Below are positions 20,642 through 31,308 of a DNA stretch of 64,000 bases, one piece after another. Position numbers and translations under genes: made by a program. Numbering within the stretch: position 1 is the stretch's first letter; the number at the start of each line of letters is the position of its first letter. This DNA is from Mariniflexile gromovii (GTDB lineage: Bacteria > Bacteroidota > Bacteroidia > Flavobacteriales > Flavobacteriaceae), in assembly GCF_017814435.1 (NCBI RefSeq), contig NZ_JAGJCB010000017.1:16944-80943 (forward strand). Direction: 5' to 3'. The notes beneath the pieces are model-generated. The model was not told where the DNA came from and did not search any database. It saw only the letters and a list, made by a program, of their open reading frames with translations.

Positions 20642-21069
20642 CTATTATTAAGGATAATAAAAATGAATATCGTAACAGGTTTTTTTAATTTTTATTATGG
20701 TTTTATATAATAAAATGGTGAAATTTATCAGATTAAAATTACTTATATAGTAAGATTAAAATTGTAAAAAAAAGTAGGTATTAATTTATGTATTTTGTCG
20801 AAAAAATTACTTTTATTTTTTTTTGTAAGTAAATAAATATTACTTTTTCCTGAAATTATATTGAAATATAGTTAAAATGGTTAATGTCAATTTGTTACCA
20901 TTTCATAAGAAACCGCTTTAAAACCATTGTTTTTCTCTCACAAAAAAAATATTTAAAGCTTAAAGAAATATTAATATCATTTTTAGTAATGTATTGTTGT
21001 AGTCAGTAAATAAAATATTGGTTTTACTGTGCGATATCTAATTTTTTAAATATTAAATCCCCAAATGCT
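20642..21069. other. Divergent non-coding region
   Basis: About 430 AT-rich bases between prfC (minus) and the large surface-protein gene (plus). No ORF, hairpin terminator or clear TAnnTTTG for the plus strand was found; promoters of the surface operon presumably lie here. Confidence 0.5.
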
Positions 21070-24000
21070 ATGAGAAAAATTACCTATGTGTATTTAGTTG
21101 TTGCTAAATTTTGTGCTCGAACAAAGCCTGTACTTATAAGTATGGTGCTTTTGTTTATTCTTTTTACTTATACCAATGTTTTCGCTACTTGGAGTGATAA
21201 TGTTTACGGAAAGATGAGTAGTTACTTTCTTCCCGTAACAGTGCCTTGTAATACAGACTTACCGGTACCTATTACAAATTTAAATTATACAGATTTAGTA
21301 GCTACCTCCAATACTACAGGTTTGTGTTTACCAATTGTATGTGGGATTCAAGGTGTCTCTAATCTAGTAGATGCAAACGAAACAAATTTTGCGTCGGCGA
21401 TTACGGCATTGGGAGTGGGAGTAACTCATACATTCAGGGTTACTGATAATACCTTAAGTGAATATTATAATTCAGGAAATTATGCTGGGTTTTTAATAGA
21501 AAACAGTTCAGTGGTTCAAGCCGATTTATTAAGCGCCATAGTGGTTAGAACTTTTTTGGATGGCGTAGAACAAGAGTCTAACACAAGTACGTCGTTAGCT
21601 GTTGTAAATAGTACTTTGTTGGCTTCAGGTAAATATTATGTTGGGTTTCATACCACCAAAGATTTCGATGCCATTGAAATATCAATTTCAAGTTTAGTTG
21701 GTATTGCATCTACTACTAGAATATATCATGCAGTTACAAGTAGTCTTTGTACTGGCCCAACTTTAGAGTGTAATACGCCTACCATGTTAGCAAAACCAAA
21801 TTTCCCTGCACGTATTGTAGAGGAACATACAGGAATGGGCGGTTTGTTAACTTTAGGAAGTGTCGCAAATGCCATTGAAGCTATCGATTCCGACAGTAAT
21901 ACATATGCTAGTATTAATTTGAATGTTGGAATAGCAGGTTCTGGAAGTTTAGCCATTAAGGATGAATTTACAGACTATGTAGCCAATACCTACGTGGGTT
22001 TTGATATTGAAAATGCGTCTGTTTTAAATTTAGATTTATTAAATGGCATTACACTTAGAACTTACTTAGATGGTACTTTACAAGAAAGTAAAACGGGTAG
22101 TTCGGAATTATTATCAGTTGATAGTGGTTTGCTATTTACAGGAACGGAGCGTTCTCAAGTTGGTTTTGTAACAACATTGCCTTTTGATGAAGTTCAAATA
22201 AGCATCCAACAAACAGTTTCACTCGATTTAGGAAGTACACGAGTTTATGGTTTGGTATTAGAAGCTTTTTGTGAAGGCTCTCTGGAATGTAGTACGGCAA
22301 CGCTGTTAAGCAATCCTTCACAACCCGTAATAATCAACAACAGCCGTACAGGAGTAGATGGTTTGGTTTGTGTAGGATGCGAAGTAGATAATGCCACCAA
22401 TGTAATTAGTGAAAGTAACACAGATTTTGCATCCATAAATGTGGTGGCAGGTGTAGCTAATACTGCTTCTGTTTCTGTTGAAAATGTATTAGGGTCTTTC
22501 CCGGCCGGAAGCAATGCAGGATTTGTTATTAGAGATACCAATGATTTATTGGAAGTAGATTTATTAAACTCATTAACGGTAACTACCTATTTAAACGGTG
22601 CTGTTCAGGAATTTAAAACAGCAGCTAATTTATTAGCTTTAGAAGCCTTAGGTTTAATTAGTATTACTCCAACATCATCGGATGGTTTTTATTTAATAGG
22701 ATTTCCAACCACTTTAGAATATGATGAAGTAAGATTAACAGTTGCATCATTAGTAGGTGTAATAAACTCAATAGAAGTATATGGTAGTTATGTGGATGCT
22801 TCCATAAAAATTGAAGGAACAGTTATTAACGAAACAGCTGTTAGTGCTTCAGATGGAAGTTTATCGGTAGCAGCATCAGGAGGAATACCTCCATATTCGT
22901 ATTTATGGAGTCCTGGAGGACAAACATCAAGTTCAATTAATAGTTTATCACCCGGAACTTATTCTGTAACGGTAACAGATTCTAAAGGATGTAATGCTAC
23001 TGCGGAATTCATAATTTATACAGATGGCGTTCAATATCCGGTACCCTGTAATACGGATGCACCAGTAGCCATTACAGCTGCAGGATTTACAGATTTATCT
23101 ATAAATGAAAGTACTACAGGAGTTTGTGTTGTTGGCTGTGGTATTCAAAATGAAGACAACATCATTGACGCCAACCCAAATAACTATGCAACTGTAGCCA
23201 CATTAGTAGGTTTAGGAATTACCCATACATTAACTGTAACGGATGGAACTTCGGGAGAGTTTTTTACAGCTGGAGGTTACGCAGGGTTTTTAGTAGAAAA
23301 CAATTCAGTTGTTCAAGCAGATTTATTAAACGCTATAGTAGTTAGAACCTATCTAGATGGTGTGCTACAGGAAGTGAGCGGTAGTGGAACTTTAGTAGCT
23401 ATCAATAGTGCTCTATTAGGAACAGACCAATATTATGTAGGGTTTTATACAACAATGGATTATGATGCTATTGAGATTTCTATTTCAAGTTTAGCAGGTG
23501 TTTTATCTACAACCAATATTTACCATGCAGTTACCAATAGTTTTTGTGCAGGACCAGATTTAGCGTGTAATACGGCAACCCAAATTACAAAATCAGATTT
23601 TCCAGTTCGAATTGTTGAAGAGCACACAGGTACTGGAGGTTTATTGGGTGTTGGAAGTGTTGCTAATGCTAATAACGCTATTGACTCTAATGAGAATAAT
23701 TATGCCTCCATTAATTTACTTGCGGGCGTAGCAGCAAATGCATCCCTTGCTATAAAAGATGAATTGGCTGAATATCCAGCAAATACATTCGCAGGGTTTG
23801 ATATAGAAAACAGCACAATTTTAAACACTGAATTGTTTGATGCTATAACCATTTCAACTTATTTAGATGGTGTTTTTGTAGAGTCTAAAACAGGAACAAC
23901 CGAATTGTTACCGGTAAATTCTGGACTATTATTAACAGGAAGCGAATCGGTACGCGTAGGTTTTGTATCTACAGCACCTTTTGATGAAGTCCAAATTACC

Positions 24001-27000
24001 TTATCGCAATTGGTATCATTAAATTTAGGAAGCACTCGGGTTTATGGCATGGTATTGCAATCTTTCTGTGAAGGAATTATTAATTGTGATGCATCATATG
24101 TACCAAGTAATCCAGATGATTCTGTTATCATCAATAACTCACGCACGGGTGTGGACGGTTTAGCATGTGTAGCTTGTGAAGTAGATGATTCACAAAATGT
24201 AATAACGGAAAATAATACAGATTACGCCATGATGAATGTGGTGGCAGGTGTAGCAGGAACTGCATCTATTTCAGTAAAAGATGTACTTGTAGATTATCCT
24301 GCGGCTACTTTTGCTGGATTCGTAATAAGGGACACAAACAATTTATTGCAAGTCGATTTATTAAATTCATTAACCATAACAACTTATTTAGATGATGTTC
24401 AACAAGAACAACAAACATCAGGAAGCTTATTGGCTTTAGATGCTTTAGGTTTAATTAGCATCACACCAACATCTACAACTGGTTTTTATGTAGTTGGTTT
24501 TGATACATCAATGGCTTTTGATGAAGTAAGAATTACGGTAGCATCACTTTTAGGTGTGTTAAATTCGATAGAAGTTTATGGCGAATATATTGATGCCCGA
24601 AATAGTGGCTTTTGTCAAACTGCCGACATCGCTTTAATAAAAACAGCGGTAGTTAACGACGAAGATGCGAATGGCTGTAGCGATGCGGGCGAAACCATTA
24701 CCTATACTTTTACAGTAAGTAATGAAGGGAATACTAGCATTACCAATGTGGTGATAACCGACCCGATGTTAACAGGAGCCATAGCATTGACATCTGGTGA
24801 TACCGATTCGGACAATCAATTGGACGTTAACGAAACTTGGGTTTATACGTCAAATTACACCATTACCCAAGATAATATCGATGCTGGATTGGTTAGCAAT
24901 CAAGCCACCGTTACTGGCACAAGTACAGGAGGAATGGCTGTAAGTGACTTATCGGATGATAACAGTGTTTTAGAAGACGATGCCACCAAAACCACATTAT
25001 GCAGAACCCAAGCCATAGCCATTATAAAACAAGCTTCATTAAATGATGAAAATAGTAATGGTTGTAGTGAAGATGGAGAAACTATATCTTTCATTTTTAC
25101 CGTATCTAATCAAGGAAATACCAGTCTAAGTACGGTTACTGTTACAGATCCGTTATTAACCGATCCTATAGTTTATAATTCTGGAGATACGGATGCTGAT
25201 GGAAAATTAGATGTTGATGAATTATGGATTTTCTCTGGAACTTATAATATAACACAACCAAATGTAGATGCTGGAATAGTTGTTAATCAAGCTACTGCGG
25301 AGGCAATTTCACCTTCAGGCATAACAGTCACAGATTTATCGGATGATAATAGTGTGTTGGAAGACGACATACTAACGGTTTCCTTATGTCAAGCACCGGC
25401 AATAGCTGTTATAAATATAGGTGTTTTTAATGATGAAAACTCAAATGGATGTAGCGATGTAGGAGAAACAATAACCTATACTATAACAGTTACAAACCAA
25501 GGCAACACTGGGTTGTTAAATGTATCAGTTACAGACGCCTTATTGGGTGGAAGTTTAACATTAAGCTCCGGAGATTTGGATTCTAACAATATATTGAGTC
25601 TGGGAGAAATGTGGAGATATTCAGGGAATTACACCATAACCCAAGCCGATATAAATACTGGTTTTGTAACTAACCAAGCAACGGCAGAAGGTACTTCTTT
25701 GTTAGGTGTTATAGTTTCAGATGTATCAGATGAAAGTAGCATTTTGGAAAACGATGCAACACAAACTACTTTATGCCAATCTTCTGAAATTGCTTTAATA
25801 AAAACAGCTTCATTTAACGATCTTGATAATGATGGTTGTAGCAATGTTGGTGAGACTATTACTTATTCATTCGAAGTAACTAATCAAGGCAATTTAAGTA
25901 TAGCTAGTGTTATTTTAACCGATGCATTTTTAGGAGGAACTATTGCATTGGCATCTGGTGATACCGATTCGGACAATGAATTAGATATCACCGAAACTTG
26001 GATGTATACAGCAAACTATACCATTACCCAAGCAAATATTGATGCAGGATTAGTAAGCAATCAAGCAACAGTTACGGGTATAGGCACAAGTGGTGTGAAT
26101 GTAAGTGATTTGTCAGATAATGACAGTGTTTTAGAAAATGATGCTACCCAAACCATTTTATGTCGATCTGCAAATATCGCTTTAGTAAAAACAGGGGTGT
26201 TTAACGACGAAAATACTGATGGATGTAGCAATGTGGGCGAAACCATTACCTATACATTTAATGTTACCAATACAGGTAATAGTAGTATTGCCAATGTGGT
26301 GTTGACAGATACCATGCTGGGAGGTGCCATAGCATTGGCATCAGGTGATATTGATTCTGATAATCAACTGGATGTTACTGAAACATGGGTTTATACATCA
26401 AATTATGCCATCACACAAACTGATATTGATTTAGGAGTGGTAAGCAACCAAGCTGTTGTAGCAGGTGTAGGTACTAATGGTGTAAATGTAAGTGATCTAT
26501 CCGATGACAATAGTGCATTGGAAGATGATATAACCGAAACAACCTTATGTATTCCAAACGCTATTTCTCTTGAAAAAGTAGGAGTGTTTAATGATGAAAA
26601 TATGGATGGTTCAGTTCAAGTAGGCGAAACCATTACTTATTCGTTCACCATTTATAATACAGGCGAAACCATACTTTACAACATCACTTTACAAGACGAT
26701 CTTCCGGGAGTGGTAATAAATGGTGGCTCCATTTTACAACTGCTACCAGGAGATGTGGATAGTACCACTTTCACAGCTACCTATACCATAACGGCACAAG
26801 ATATTAGTAATGGTATGGTTACCAATCAAGCGGTTGTAGTTGCTGAAGATATATTAGGAAATCCGGTTACTGATACTTCAGACGACCCAACTAATTTAGA
26901 TGATATAGACATTAATAATGATGGAGAACCCGATGATTCAACAGTAACAATTTTGCTATTGGTAACAAATCCAGACTTTGAAATTTTCAACGCCATGTCT

Positions 27001-27279
27001 CCTGACCAAGATGGATTAAATGATTTCTTTAGAATTGAAGGCATTGAAAAATATCCAGATAATAATCTTAAAATATATAATAGATGGGGTGTTTTAGTAT
27101 ATGAAACCGATGCTTATGGCATAAATGGTAAAGTGTTTAGAGGAATGTCTAACGGACGTGTAACAGTTGCTAAAAATGAGGCGCTACCTACAGGAACTTA
27201 TTTTTACATATTAACACGCCTCGTTATCAATCAAGACCCATTGGTTGATAAAGGATATTTGTACATAAAAAGAAACTAA
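21070..27279 (+). CDS. Giant secreted repeat protein with type IX (type B) sorting domain
   Basis: A 2069-residue protein. A long N-terminal signal region (hydrophobic LISMVLLFILFTY, residues about 17-35) is followed by two related blocks of about 600 residues. They begin VPCNTDLPVPIT near residue 58 and VPCNTDAPVAIT near 658, and each has three subdomains that open at a Cys. A SprB-type repeat (GGIPPYSYLWSPGG, SPGTYSVTVTDSKGC) near 577-655 separates them. Then come six DUF11-like beta domains from about residue 1185 at an exact 129-residue period, with GCS and TLC cysteines that could form disulfides. The CHU_C gliding-associated C-terminus (MSPDQDGLNDFFRI ... YLYIKRN) marks export by the type IX system and attachment through PorP/SprF. 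It is likely an adhesin or gliding-related surface filament. Confidence 0.92.
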   Translation: MRKITYVYLVVAKFCARTKPVLISMVLLFILFTYTNVFATWSDNVYGKMSSYFLPVTVPCNTDLPVPITNLNYTDLVATSNTTGLCLPIVCGIQGVSNLVDANETNFASAITALGVGVTHTFRVTDNTLSEYYNSGNYAGFLIENSSVVQADLLSAIVVRTFLDGVEQESNTSTSLAVVNSTLLASGKYYVGFHTTKDFDAIEISISSLVGIASTTRIYHAVTSSLCTGPTLECNTPTMLAKPNFPARIVEEHTGMGGLLTLGSVANAIEAIDSDSNTYASINLNVGIAGSGSLAIKDEFTDYVANTYVGFDIENASVLNLDLLNGITLRTYLDGTLQESKTGSSELLSVDSGLLFTGTERSQVGFVTTLPFDEVQISIQQTVSLDLGSTRVYGLVLEAFCEGSLECSTATLLSNPSQPVIINNSRTGVDGLVCVGCEVDNATNVISESNTDFASINVVAGVANTASVSVENVLGSFPAGSNAGFVIRDTNDLLEVDLLNSLTVTTYLNGAVQEFKTAANLLALEALGLISITPTSSDGFYLIGFPTTLEYDEVRLTVASLVGVINSIEVYGSYVDASIKIEGTVINETAVSASDGSLSVAASGGIPPYSYLWSPGGQTSSSINSLSPGTYSVTVTDSKGCNATAEFIIYTDGVQYPVPCNTDAPVAITAAGFTDLSINESTTGVCVVGCGIQNEDNIIDANPNNYATVATLVGLGITHTLTVTDGTSGEFFTAGGYAGFLVENNSVVQADLLNAIVVRTYLDGVLQEVSGSGTLVAINSALLGTDQYYVGFYTTMDYDAIEISISSLAGVLSTTNIYHAVTNSFCAGPDLACNTATQITKSDFPVRIVEEHTGTGGLLGVGSVANANNAIDSNENNYASINLLAGVAANASLAIKDELAEYPANTFAGFDIENSTILNTELFDAITISTYLDGVFVESKTGTTELLPVNSGLLLTGSESVRVGFVSTAPFDEVQITLSQLVSLNLGSTRVYGMVLQSFCEGIINCDASYVPSNPDDSVIINNSRTGVDGLACVACEVDDSQNVITENNTDYAMMNVVAGVAGTASISVKDVLVDYPAATFAGFVIRDTNNLLQVDLLNSLTITTYLDDVQQEQQTSGSLLALDALGLISITPTSTTGFYVVGFDTSMAFDEVRITVASLLGVLNSIEVYGEYIDARNSGFCQTADIALIKTAVVNDEDANGCSDAGETITYTFTVSNEGNTSITNVVITDPMLTGAIALTSGDTDSDNQLDVNETWVYTSNYTITQDNIDAGLVSNQATVTGTSTGGMAVSDLSDDNSVLEDDATKTTLCRTQAIAIIKQASLNDENSNGCSEDGETISFIFTVSNQGNTSLSTVTVTDPLLTDPIVYNSGDTDADGKLDVDELWIFSGTYNITQPNVDAGIVVNQATAEAISPSGITVTDLSDDNSVLEDDILTVSLCQAPAIAVINIGVFNDENSNGCSDVGETITYTITVTNQGNTGLLNVSVTDALLGGSLTLSSGDLDSNNILSLGEMWRYSGNYTITQADINTGFVTNQATAEGTSLLGVIVSDVSDESSILENDATQTTLCQSSEIALIKTASFNDLDNDGCSNVGETITYSFEVTNQGNLSIASVILTDAFLGGTIALASGDTDSDNELDITETWMYTANYTITQANIDAGLVSNQATVTGIGTSGVNVSDLSDNDSVLENDATQTILCRSANIALVKTGVFNDENTDGCSNVGETITYTFNVTNTGNSSIANVVLTDTMLGGAIALASGDIDSDNQLDVTETWVYTSNYAITQTDIDLGVVSNQAVVAGVGTNGVNVSDLSDDNSALEDDITETTLCIPNAISLEKVGVFNDENMDGSVQVGETITYSFTIYNTGETILYNITLQDDLPGVVINGGSILQLLPGDVDSTTFTATYTITAQDISNGMVTNQAVVVAEDILGNPVTDTSDDPTNLDDIDINNDGEPDDSTVTILLLVTNPDFEIFNAMSPDQDGLNDFFRIEGIEKYPDNNLKIYNRWGVLVYETDAYGINGKVFRGMSNGRVTVAKNEALPTGTYFYILTRLVINQDPLVDKGYLYIKRN
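24625..26946 (+). repeat. Six DUF11-type coding repeats, period 387 bases
   Basis: Equivalent codons of the [A/D/E/N]-I-[A/S] motif fall at 24625, 25012, 25399, 25786, 26173 and 26560, always 387 bases apart. The repeats have drifted in DNA sequence but not in length. The sixth lacks the GCS cysteine (it reads MDGSVQVGET). Confidence 0.85.
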
Positions 27280-27293
27280 AAAACTCAAATCTC

Positions 27294-28229
27294 ATGAAAC
27301 ATTATTTATTATTTCTATTAGTTTTTGTTAGTGTTAATTTAAGTTTTTCACAGCAAGATCCACAATATACCCAATACATGTATAATACCCAAGTTGTAAA
27401 CTCAGGTTATATAGGCTCTAAAGACGCACTTGGTTTAGGGCTGTTGTACAGAACACAATGGGCAGGCTTTGACGGAGCCCCAAATACAGGAACATTTACG
27501 TTTAATTCACCTTTGGGCGAACTTAAAAGAAATGCCATTGGGTTTTCCATTGTAAACGATAGAATTGGTCCAGCTAACGAGACTAATTTTGTAATTGATT
27601 ATGCTTATTCCATACTAGTATCAAATACTTCAAAAATATCATTTGGTGTAAAAGGAGGGCTCAATTTTTTTAATATAGATTACAATAAATTGAATATGTA
27701 CGATGAATCCGATTGGCAATTTGATGATGGTGTTTATAAAAAATTACAACCTCAAGTTGGGGTAGGTATGTATTATAATACAGACAGAATGTACTTGGGG
27801 TTGTCCGTTCCAAATTTCTTAAGATCTGAACATTATAATTCAGGGAATGTTGATAATAGTAATGAGGATGCTATTGCCATAGAACGTTTACATTACTTTT
27901 TCATTGCAGGATATGTGTTTGATTTAAGCGAAAACGTAAAATTTAAACCGGCAACCATGTTGAAATGGGTTAGTGGTTCGCCACTACAAGCCGATGTATC
28001 TGCCAACTTTTTGTTTAATGATAAGTTCACGCTTGGTGCAGCCTACAGGTGGGACGCAGCTGTTAGCGCCTTGGCAGGATTTCAAATCAACAACCAATTC
28101 TTTATCGGTATGGGCTATGATTTCCAAACTTCAGACATAGAGAAATATAGTAATGGCTCATACGAACTGATTTTACGATTCGATGTGTTCAATAAAACCG
28201 AACGCATACTAACCCCAAGATTTTTCTAA
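27294..28229 (+). CDS. PorP/SprF family type IX secretion membrane protein
   Basis: A 311-residue outer-membrane beta-barrel protein with a signal peptide (about 1-19, ending SFSQ). The N-terminal QQDPQYTQYMYN and TQWAGFDGAPNTGTF motifs are diagnostic of the PorP/SprF family. Members are needed for surface display of the type B-sorted protein encoded next to them. It begins 14 bases after the giant gene and is clearly its dedicated partner. Confidence 0.95.
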   Translation: MKHYLLFLLVFVSVNLSFSQQDPQYTQYMYNTQVVNSGYIGSKDALGLGLLYRTQWAGFDGAPNTGTFTFNSPLGELKRNAIGFSIVNDRIGPANETNFVIDYAYSILVSNTSKISFGVKGGLNFFNIDYNKLNMYDESDWQFDDGVYKKLQPQVGVGMYYNTDRMYLGLSVPNFLRSEHYNSGNVDNSNEDAIAIERLHYFFIAGYVFDLSENVKFKPATMLKWVSGSPLQADVSANFLFNDKFTLGAAYRWDAAVSALAGFQINNQFFIGMGYDFQTSDIEKYSNGSYELILRFDVFNKTERILTPRFF

Positions 28230-28240
28230 ACTTAAAAACC

Positions 28241-30199
28241 ATGAAAAAAAATACATTTATAATATTATGCCTTTTGAGTTTTGGTGTTAACCTGATAATC
28301 TCAGCACAAGTAGCTAAACTGGAAAAAGCAAACTTAAAATATGATAAGTACGATTATATAGATGCCCGTAAAATCTATTTAAAAGTAGTAGACAATGGTT
28401 ACCGTTCTGCTGAAATTTATAGAAAATTAGGCGATACGTATTATTTTAACAGTGAATATTCCGGTGCTGCAAAATGGTACTACAATCTTACAAAGGAATT
28501 TCCAGATGAAGCGCAACCAACCGATTATTTCAGAGCTGCAAAATGCCTAAAAACCATGGGGCAAATTGAAGAATATGAAAGGTTGATGGGAATTTATAAA
28601 TCTAAAGGAGGAAAAGCAATTGGCGTTAACTCTTATAAAAATGTAGCCAACCCGTTGTTCAAAAAGCGGGTTCAAGATAAATCCTTCGAAATTGAAAAAA
28701 TAGCTGTCAATACAAATTATTCAGATTTTGGTCCATCATTTTATGGCAACAGTATCGTTTTTGCCTCTAGCAGTAATTCCATGAATTCTATCGTGAATAA
28801 GTCTGCAGACCTATCAGGTTGGGACAATCAACCTTTTTTAGATTTGTATGAAGCAACTCCCGATGAGGAATTAAATTTAACAAATGCAGAACCTTTAATG
28901 GGCGATATCAATTCCCCTTACCATGAATCTACAGCTGTTTTTACCAAAGATGGAAACACCATGTATTTCACCAGAAACAATTACTTAAACGGAAAAAAAG
29001 GTAGAGATAAAAACCATGTAGTAAAGCTTAAAATATACAAAGCAACTAAAAACGGTAATACTTGGGGCAATGTAAAGGAGCTTCCTTTTAATAGCGATGG
29101 GTATTCTGTGGGGCATCCAGCGTTAAGCCCTAAGGAAGATAAACTTTATTTTGCATCCGATATGCCCGGTACTTTAGGAATGTCTGATATTTGGTATGTA
29201 AAAATATTGGGAGAAGATATTTATACCGAACCTGTAAATATGGGAGAAGTTATAAATACGCCGTCAAGAGAAACATTTCCATTTGTAAGTGCAGAAAATA
29301 ACTTGTATTTCTCAAGCGATGGTCATACAGGCATAGGTGGTTTGGATGTTTTTGCTGTTACATTATTTGAAGAAGAAAAGGGACATGGTGAAATATCAAC
29401 ATTTGGTGACCCAATAAATAGTGAGAAGGATGATTTTAGTTTTATTATAAAAGAAGGAAGGATAGGCTACCTTGCTTCCAATAGAGATGGAAACGAAGGA
29501 AGTAAAAGTGACGATATTTACCAAATTTGGGAACGTTGCGAAATTACCATTCAAGGGCCCGTTACCGAAGAGGGAACAGGAAATTTAATTCCTAACGCCG
29601 AAGTAACTCTTATAGATAGTAATAACAATATCATAAAAACAATAACAGTGGGAGATGATGCTGTTTTTGCTTTTGCGTTAAATTGTAGCGAGCAATATCT
29701 AATAAGAGCTAAAAAAGAAGGATACAACCCAAATGAACAAGTCATAGAAACGCCAAAGAATCCAAAAACTATTGAGATGCCTATTACTTTGAACATACCT
29801 ATGAGCTTAAAAATTTCCGATCCTTGTCCGCCTAACGATTTAGGATGTAGATTGACGCTTCAGCCTATTTATTTTGATTATGATAAATCGGATATTCGTC
29901 CAGATGCTGAAATTGAATTGGCAAAAATTCTAACAGCCTTAGAAGAATATCCAACCTTGAAAATCCATATAGAATCGCATACAGATTCCAGAGGAAAAGA
30001 TTCATATAATTCAAAATTATCTGAAAGAAGGGCGAAATCTACGCTACAATGGTTATTTGATAAGGGTGTTAGTAAAAATAGATTAACAGCGAAAGGCTAT
30101 GGAGAAACTCAATTGATTAACAAGTGTTCAAATGGGGTAGAGTGTACAGAGGAAGCACATCAACTTAACCGTCGGTCTATGTTTATTATTCAGGAATAG
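28241..30199 (+). CDS. OmpA family protein with PD40 propeller
   Basis: A 652-residue envelope protein. A signal peptide (about 1-22) is followed by a TPR-like region (25-115: DARKIYLKVVDNGYRSAEIYRKLGDTYY), WD40-like PD40 repeats (about 160-400: PALSPKEDKLYFASDM, SDIWYV, GGLDVFAVT), a carboxypeptidase-regulatory-like domain (about 435-515) and an OmpA peptidoglycan-binding domain (YFDYDKSDIRP near 543 to the end). This architecture is the usual third gene in flavobacterial sprB-sprF-type operons, where it probably links the secretion/adhesion complex to the cell wall. A conserved Cys pair (CPPNDLGC) precedes the OmpA domain. It ends before a terminator. Confidence 0.93.
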   Translation: MKKNTFIILCLLSFGVNLIISAQVAKLEKANLKYDKYDYIDARKIYLKVVDNGYRSAEIYRKLGDTYYFNSEYSGAAKWYYNLTKEFPDEAQPTDYFRAAKCLKTMGQIEEYERLMGIYKSKGGKAIGVNSYKNVANPLFKKRVQDKSFEIEKIAVNTNYSDFGPSFYGNSIVFASSSNSMNSIVNKSADLSGWDNQPFLDLYEATPDEELNLTNAEPLMGDINSPYHESTAVFTKDGNTMYFTRNNYLNGKKGRDKNHVVKLKIYKATKNGNTWGNVKELPFNSDGYSVGHPALSPKEDKLYFASDMPGTLGMSDIWYVKILGEDIYTEPVNMGEVINTPSRETFPFVSAENNLYFSSDGHTGIGGLDVFAVTLFEEEKGHGEISTFGDPINSEKDDFSFIIKEGRIGYLASNRDGNEGSKSDDIYQIWERCEITIQGPVTEEGTGNLIPNAEVTLIDSNNNIIKTITVGDDAVFAFALNCSEQYLIRAKKEGYNPNEQVIETPKNPKTIEMPITLNIPMSLKISDPCPPNDLGCRLTLQPIYFDYDKSDIRPDAEIELAKILTALEEYPTLKIHIESHTDSRGKDSYNSKLSERRAKSTLQWLFDKGVSKNRLTAKGYGETQLINKCSNGVECTEEAHQLNRRSMFIIQE

Positions 30200-30225
30200 T
30201 TTAAATTAATAACGGTTTAATTTTA

Positions 30226-30263
30226 TAATACCTTGTCTGAATTAGCAGGCAAGGTATTATACT
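30226..30263 (+). terminator. Terminator of the surface-protein operon
   Basis: TAATACCTTG pairs with CAAGGTATTA around a 14-base loop, followed by TACTTTAT. Confidence 0.75.
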
Positions 30264-30309
30264 TTATAAAAAAGAACTTTTCTGCTACTTAAAACCACAG
30301 TCTATTTTG

Positions 30310-30317
30310 TAATTTTG
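30310..30317 (+). promoter_or_regulatory. -7 element of idi
   Basis: TAATTTTG, a perfect TAnnTTTG, ends only six bases before the idi ATG. The transcript would therefore have almost no leader. Confidence 0.6.
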
Positions 30318-30323
30318 TTTTCT

Positions 30324-30848
30324 ATGGAAGAAGAAAAAGTAATTCTTGTTAACGAAAACGACGAACAAATAGGCACCATGCCAAAAATGGAAGCACATGA
30401 AAAAGCATTGTTACATCGGGCTTTCTCGGTATTTGTTTTTAATGATAAAAAGGAGTTGATGCTCCAGCAACGTGCGGCACATAAATACCATTCACCACTT
30501 TTGTGGACCAATACTTGTTGTAGTCACCAACGTGTTGGTGAAACCAATATACAAGCAGGAAAGCGACGTTTAATGGAAGAAATGGGCTTTGTTGTAGATT
30601 TAGAAGATTCCATTTCATTTATCTACAAAGCGCCATTTGATAATGGCTTAACCGAGCATGAATACGACCATGTTTTGTTGGGAACCTATAACGGTGAACC
30701 CAATATCAATCCAGATGAGGTTGCTAGCTGGAAGTGGATGCCGCTGGAAGCTGTTAAAAATGATATTTTAAAACACCCAGAACTTTACACCGAATGGTTT
30801 AAAATAATTTTTGATAAATTCTACTCACATATAAATATTGCAAAATGA
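30324..30848 (+). CDS. idi: Isopentenyl-diphosphate delta-isomerase, type I
   Basis: A 174-residue Nudix-fold enzyme that interconverts isopentenyl and dimethylallyl diphosphate for isoprenoid synthesis. The catalytic Cys lies in WTNTCCSHQ, the metal-binding and Nudix parts in HRAFSVFVF, RLMEEMGF and EHEYDHVLLG, and the essential ExE-like LTEHEYDH is present. The ATG at 30324 is chosen over an in-frame TTG at 30315 that would be part of the promoter element. The next gene overlaps by four bases (ATGA). Confidence 0.96.
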   Translation: MEEEKVILVNENDEQIGTMPKMEAHEKALLHRAFSVFVFNDKKELMLQQRAAHKYHSPLLWTNTCCSHQRVGETNIQAGKRRLMEEMGFVVDLEDSISFIYKAPFDNGLTEHEYDHVLLGTYNGEPNINPDEVASWKWMPLEAVKNDILKHPELYTEWFKIIFDKFYSHINIAK

Positions 30849-31255
30849 AGGTAACCGTAAGTAGAAAGGCGCATTTTAACGCAGCACACCGCTTGTACAG
30901 AAAAGATTGGGAACATGAAAAGAACGACGAAATTTTCGGAAAATGTAATAACCCAAATTTTCATGGGCATAATTACGAGCTCATTGTAAGCGTTACTGGT
31001 GAAATTGATAAAGAAACAGGCTATGTTATTGATATGAAAGTTTTAAAAGACATCATTAAAGATGAAGTTGAAGATGCTTTCGATCATAAAAATTTGAATG
31101 TTGAAGTACCAGAATTTCAAGATTTAAACCCTACAGCTGAAAATATTGCAGTAGTAATTTACAACAAAATAAAGCCCAAGCTAGATGTTAAATTAAGCTT
31201 AGAAATCACGCTTTATGAAACCCCTCGTAATTTCGTTTCATATTCAGGAAATTAA
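30845..31255 (+). CDS. 6-pyruvoyltetrahydropterin synthase / QueD family protein
   Basis: A 136-residue T-fold enzyme. Zinc ligands His15 (FNAAHRL), His40 and His42 (NFHGHNY) and the catalytic Cys34 (FGKCNNPN) are all present. Members make 6-carboxytetrahydropterin for queuosine (QueD) or pyruvoyltetrahydropterin; in bacteria of this group the QueD role is commoner. It overlaps idi by four bases, so the two are translated together, though no metabolic link is obvious. Confidence 0.9.
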   Translation: MKVTVSRKAHFNAAHRLYRKDWEHEKNDEIFGKCNNPNFHGHNYELIVSVTGEIDKETGYVIDMKVLKDIIKDEVEDAFDHKNLNVEVPEFQDLNPTAENIAVVIYNKIKPKLDVKLSLEITLYETPRNFVSYSGN

Positions 31256-31308
31256 AGACATCATTTTATAAAAAAGAAATTCCCAAGAGTTTAACTTGGG
31301 AATTTTAT

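Noticed and set aside
20099..20710. 203-codon frame on the plus strand
   Set aside because: A shadow of prfC with repeated low-complexity residues.
20642..21069. Riboswitch or long structured leader before the giant gene
   Set aside because: AT-rich sequence without recognisable conserved stems.
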